NCBI GenBank assembly: GCA_022241785.1
Contig: JAKOMP010000029.1
Coordinates: 2,325 to 58,410 of the forward strand
Direction: 5' to 3'
DNA length: 56,086 nucleotides
Source of the DNA: Cyanocohniella sp. LLY
GTDB lineage: Bacteria; Cyanobacteriota; Cyanobacteriia; Cyanobacteriales; Nostocaceae
The position numbers were made by a program, and so were the translations under genes. The first letter of the stretch is position 1. Every line of letters begins with the position of its first letter. Under the pieces are notes generated by a model. That model made no database searches and had not been told where the DNA came from. It was given only the letters and a program-made list of their open reading frames with translations. Positions 53,492 to 56,086 of this stretch are shown piece after piece.

Positions 53492-53977
53492 ATGCAACTT
53501 GACGCGAATAAATTTTCATGGTTTCAGGTTCCTGAAGATATCAAAAAGTTATTAATACTGGCAGCACAAACTTGGGAAAATACTACGGAATCAGAAAAAT
53601 ACATTCATCAAGCCTTAGCTAAGACTGGGGATAATACAGAGGTTTTAGTATCAGCATATAGGTTTTTTTATTATAAAAATAATTATTCACTTGCGCTACA
53701 AACAGCAGCCAAAGTTTTAGATAAAATTAAAGAAACAGAAAACTTTCCCGATAATTGGGAAGAACTTCAACCCATATTAGTGAAACGCCAAGAAGAACCC
53801 CAAATCAGATTGTACTTGAATGCTTATGCTGCTTCTGGTTTGGTCTTAGCAAAATTAGGGGAAATTGAGCAGGCAAAAGAAATCAGTAATAGAGTCAAGC
53901 AAATTGACGAAAAAAATGATTTCGGAGCCGGAATCCTATGGGATATTTTGACGCGTCCAGCAGAAGAAGACGATTAA
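53492..53977 (+). CDS. TPR-like protein
   Basis: 161-aa soluble helical protein with TPR-like repeats (WENTTESEKYIHQALAKTGDNTEVLVSAYRFFYYKNNYSLALQTAAKVL and ASGLVLAKLGEIEQAKEISNRV). AAAGGAGA eight bases upstream of the ATG is a strong ribosome-binding site. It follows coxC by 90 bp and precedes the cupin gene, in a block that in Anabaena relatives is near nitrogen-fixation genes. A binding or assembly role is guessed; no catalytic motif is seen. Confidence 0.75.
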   Translation: MQLDANKFSWFQVPEDIKKLLILAAQTWENTTESEKYIHQALAKTGDNTEVLVSAYRFFYYKNNYSLALQTAAKVLDKIKETENFPDNWEELQPILVKRQEEPQIRLYLNAYAASGLVLAKLGEIEQAKEISNRVKQIDEKNDFGAGILWDILTRPAEEDD

Positions 53978-53997
53978 TTACTCAACCATCAACAGCC

Positions 53998-54165
53998 ATG
54001 AATAATTTTTTCATCTACCAACCTGTTTCTTTATCTGACAATCCCACTTCCAACCCTTTTCCTGCTACTATTTCCATACCAGTGTTTCCTAGCCTTCCCG
54101 ATAGTCCCAACAACTATCCACCTCCTTTAATAGTCTTGCCTCAATCTTCCCAATTGACATTTTAA
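53998..54165 (+). CDS. Small Pro/Ser-rich ORF, possible leader of the cupin gene
   Basis: 55-codon ORF from ATG 53998; product rich in Pro, Ser and Asn (SLSDNPTSNPFPATISIPVF), with no signal peptide and no recognised family. Its TAA overlaps the ATG of the cupin gene (TAATG), a typical coupling arrangement, and it starts only 21 bp after the TPR gene. These spacings suggest it is translated as part of the unit, but composition alone is also compatible with a chance ORF. Confidence 0.4.
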   Translation: MNNFFIYQPVSLSDNPTSNPFPATISIPVFPSLPDSPNNYPPPLIVLPQSSQLTF

Positions 54166-54782
54166 TGATGATCAAAGGTAAGGATTGGCTCGTAACTGGA
54201 GATGGTCAGTATCAAGTTTGTAAATCTGTACGAGCCTGGGATTTATTGAGGGAAAATTACCGTCTCTATCGGTTTTTAGCAGAGCTAGAAGACGTTCTCA
54301 ATCAAGTGGACGATGAATCTAGTCGTCTGCCAGAAATCCGAATGCTGGTCAGACGTTTGATTATCAATTCTTACTGGGTACAAAGTCAAAATTTAGAGCC
54401 TGATACCAAAACGGGGAACTCTGTTTTACTCCTATACGATGAATTGGGTTTTCCTTTGACAGTGCAAACGGTAACATTTGCACCAGGAACGCGTTCAAAC
54501 ACTCATAATCATGGAACCTGGGGAGTAGTTGCTGTGTTAAAAGGTCAAGAAAAAAATACCTTTTGGCGACGTACCCCCAGCCCAGATTTTGCCGACACAA
54601 TTGAACCAACGGGAGAAATAACTTTATCTCCTGGAGATATTGTCAGCTTCACATCCGATGCAATTCACAGTGTTCAAGCAGTGAGTGAGGAACCTACTGT
54701 AACTTTTAATCTTTACGGGGAAACTGATCCAAAACAGAGATTTGAGTTCAATTTAGTGACTCATCAAGCAAAGAATTTTTGA
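54165..54782 (+). CDS. Cupin, cysteine-dioxygenase-like
   Basis: 205-aa soluble protein: N-terminal helical part (about 1-85) and a cupin barrel (about 85-195). Cupin motif 1 is TRSNTHNHGTWGVVAVLKG, giving two His ligands plus nearby Glu (GQEKNTFWRR); motif 2 is LSPGDIVSFTSDAIHSVQ with the third His. The pattern matches the cysteine dioxygenase-like subgroup that binds Fe(II) and oxidises thiols. Substrate unproven: cysteine or 3-mercaptopropionate are candidates. Start codon overlaps the upstream small ORF's stop; MM at the start leaves ATG 54165 or 54168. Confidence 0.82.
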   Translation: MMIKGKDWLVTGDGQYQVCKSVRAWDLLRENYRLYRFLAELEDVLNQVDDESSRLPEIRMLVRRLIINSYWVQSQNLEPDTKTGNSVLLLYDELGFPLTVQTVTFAPGTRSNTHNHGTWGVVAVLKGQEKNTFWRRTPSPDFADTIEPTGEITLSPGDIVSFTSDAIHSVQAVSEEPTVTFNLYGETDPKQRFEFNLVTHQAKNF

Positions 54783-54835
54783 TGAGGGGGTGACTAAGGG
54801 ACTTCCAACTAAAAAAATATCCCATTGCTGGGGTA

Positions 54836-54905
54836 GGTAGGGGAGCAGGCTTCGCCGTGAGCGTCAGCCGTTAGCGTAGCTTCCCGAAGGGTACGGGAGC
54901 AGGGG
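54836..54905. repeat. GC-rich dispersed repeat upstream of the ArsC-like gene
   Basis: GCTTCGCCGTGAGCGTCAGCCGTTAGCGTAGC (with GTGAGCGTAGCC also at 49610) followed by TTCCCGAAGGGTACGGGA, a compact palindrome. Same family as the cluster at 49595-49757. Confidence 0.7.
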
Positions 54906-55014
54906 GAAGACAACAAATATTATTTGAGTAAATTGAATAATTTATTCTTTGGAAGTCCCTAACTAACCTCTAATCCCTTTTCCATCCGTTATTTATTTAC
55001 ATCAGGAGCAGACA

Positions 55015-55479
55015 ATGCCTAGAGTGATTTTCTACAGCAAACCAGGTTGTAAGGGTGGTATTAAGCAAAAAGTATTGCTAACCGCTGCTGGTCATGAAGT
55101 GGTGGCATATGACATTCTCTCGGAACCTTGGACAGTTGAGCGCTTGCGATCTTTTTTTGGCGATCGCCCGGTAAGCGAATGGTTTAATCCTTCTGCTCCC
55201 AAGGTAAAATCTGGTGAGGTAGTCCCGGAAAAATTGGATGCACAAACAGCCTTGGTGCTGATGTTGCAAGACCCTCTGTTAATTCGTCGTCCTTTGCTAG
55301 AAGTAGGCAATCGCCGTGAAGTAGGTTTTGATGTCGAAAAAATTGACGCTTGGATTGGCTTAAAGCCTGTGGATGAGTCTTTAAAACAAGTGAGCGAAAG
55401 CCTCATGAGCCAAAATTTACAAGGCTGCTCTCACGGTCACGGTCACGGTCATGAGCATCACCATCATAAAGGTCATTAG
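55015..55479 (+). CDS. Nitrogenase-associated ArsC-like protein with His-rich tail
   Basis: 154-aa thioredoxin-fold protein of the ArsC/Spx superfamily. N-terminal VIFYSKPGCKGGIKQK (single Cys at 12 at the ArsC catalytic position), GHEVVAYDILSEPWTVERLRSFFG, PRRPLLEVG-type segment (LIRRPLLEVGNRREVGF) typical of the family. It matches the 'nitrogenase-associated protein' subfamily found in diazotrophs; its biochemical role is unknown. The C-terminal 20 residues hold a dozen His (HGHGHGHEHHHHKGH), likely a metal-binding or metal-storage tail. AGGAG at about 55004-55008 marks the start. The gene ends at a strong terminator, consistent with a single transcript. Confidence 0.85.
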   Translation: MPRVIFYSKPGCKGGIKQKVLLTAAGHEVVAYDILSEPWTVERLRSFFGDRPVSEWFNPSAPKVKSGEVVPEKLDAQTALVLMLQDPLLIRRPLLEVGNRREVGFDVEKIDAWIGLKPVDESLKQVSESLMSQNLQGCSHGHGHGHEHHHHKGH

Positions 55480-55495
55480 CAAACTGTGAACTGTT

Positions 55496-55529
55496 CCGTC
55501 CCTCTGCAATTTGTTGAGGGACGGTTTTG
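55496..55529 (+). terminator. Rho-independent terminator
   Basis: Perfect 9-bp stem CCGTCCCTC (55496-55504)/GAGGGACGG (55516-55524), eleven-base loop, then TTTTGT. It lies 17 bases after the ArsC-like gene. Confidence 0.9.
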
Positions 55530-55587
55530 TGTGGCGTAAGAGTAATAAAAATAACCCCTAAATATTTTGACTTTGGACAAAAAGAAG

Positions 55588-55616
55588 TTGGTTCGCGAGT
55601 ATTACTCGCGAACCAA
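55588..55616 (-). terminator. Long perfect hairpin, terminator or IS end
   Basis: 13-bp stem TTGGTTCGCGAGT (55588-55600)/ACTCGCGAACCAA (55604-55616), three-base loop. On the minus strand it is followed by CTTCTTTTTG, so it could terminate transcription from the transposase relic; it could also be part of that element's end. Confidence 0.6.
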
Positions 55617-55695
55617 AAAACTAGTCATCAGAAATTACCCCAGTTATTTTTCAAACTGAGTCAAACTGAGTTAAACGCCTAAAGCCTAAGAAAAT

Positions 55696-56086
55696 TTACG
55701 CGGCTTTTTGTTTATCAGGTGTTGATTTTGACTGCTTCTTGACAACAGGATGCTTGGTTCGTTGCGTTTGAGCCTGACCTTGAACTCGACCGATTGAATT
55801 TCCTCGGGTTTTGGGAGAACGGGCAGGTGTACCAATCTCAGAAATAATTCTTTGAAAATCGCGTTGTACGGCACTGGGAGTCATGATTGTATCACTTTCA
55901 GGTTTTAAATAACGCTCCCAGGGTCTAGGTCAAACACAAATGAACGCTGACTATAGGCGCTATCTGCTACTAAGACGCACAATTTTCCCTGCCAGGGCAG
56001 TGATGAATCACATATCACTTCGGAAATTTGTTCATTACCCACATCAACACCAGTTTTATCAAGTGATACCCTTTCTCCTGATATTG
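55696..56086 (-). pseudogene. Broken IS transposase (C-terminal remnant, cut by the window edge)
   Basis: Two pieces of one transposase lie in different frames on the minus strand. The upstream piece (from the window edge to about 55935) reads VCDSSLPWQGKLCVLVADSAYSQRSFVF, a DDE-type catalytic region with the Asp in VADSAY, then ends at a stop (LDPGSVI*). The second piece begins with PWERYLKPESDTIMTPSAV, continues VQRDFQRIISEIGTPARSP and ends in a basic tail. In complete relatives as I recall them, a long stretch with the last catalytic acid stands between these segments, so an internal deletion plus frameshift has joined them. The family looks like a cyanobacterial IS4/IS701-like group. Not functional. 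Confidence 0.75.

Overview
The window looks like chromosomal DNA of a filamentous, heterocyst-forming cyanobacterium of the Nostoc/Anabaena group (Nostocales). The evidence is dozens of HIP1 octamers (GCGATCGC) in genes and spacers, short tandem heptamer arrays and GC-rich palindromic repeats between genes, tocopherol and PSII-repair genes, a ferrochelatase with a light-harvesting-type C-terminal helix, and a right-hand block of nitrogen-fixation regulator, nif-type ferredoxin and a second cytochrome oxidase. No rRNA, tRNA, CRISPR array or intact transposase gene was found by eye.

Layout. 0.1-16.6 kb is mostly housekeeping: nadC, an alpha/beta hydrolase, a CAP-domain protein, a DUF192 lipoprotein, small cyanobacterial proteins, a class-V aminotransferase (the family once named 'soluble hydrogenase 42 kDa subunit'), trpC, lpdA, a DUF1338 protein, hemH, argJ, a CHAD protein and an amidase. 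Two gene wrecks lie here: a P-loop NTPase fragment and a response regulator cut off inside its receiver domain. 17.4-23 kb has a small exported protein, a possible IS605-type relic, a MITE-like repeat, an NAD(P)-binding protein, psb32, a DUF4346 protein and the K+ uptake pair ktrA/ktrB. 23.2-27.8 kb is a co-directional run: gamma-tocopherol methyltransferase, homogentisate phytyltransferase, a TPR protein, a CobA-HemD fusion and coaE.

28-38 kb carries an unknown 112-aa protein, a heme-binding DUF3365-HAMP membrane protein converging on a Ser/Thr kinase, a small conserved protein joined to mltA, a DUF5895-like protein, a PHP-domain protein and an exported beta-helix protein. 38.4-44 kb holds two related AAA-like STAND-type ATPases, the second with 14 WD40 repeats; an acetoacetate decarboxylase-family protein and a methyltransferase follow.

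46.3-55.5 kb is the most coherent block: cnfR/patB (ferredoxin-HTH activator of nif genes) diverges from fdxB, followed by coxB-coxA-coxC of an A2-type CuA oxidase with the gene order of the heterocyst-induced cox2 operon, then TPR, cupin and nitrogenase-associated ArsC-like proteins. By family knowledge this block links nif activation, electron supply and oxygen removal. The window ends in a broken transposase.

Repeats are the most unusual content. Four copies of a MITE-like element with AGGACTTACGCA-type ends occur at 18.3, 35.8, 40.1 and 45.1 kb; two hold smaller insertions, and a related GC-rich palindrome sits in frame inside argJ as ten extra codons. I found no clearly new multi-gene system. 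The best candidates for follow-up are the nested repeats and the paired AAA-like ATPases.
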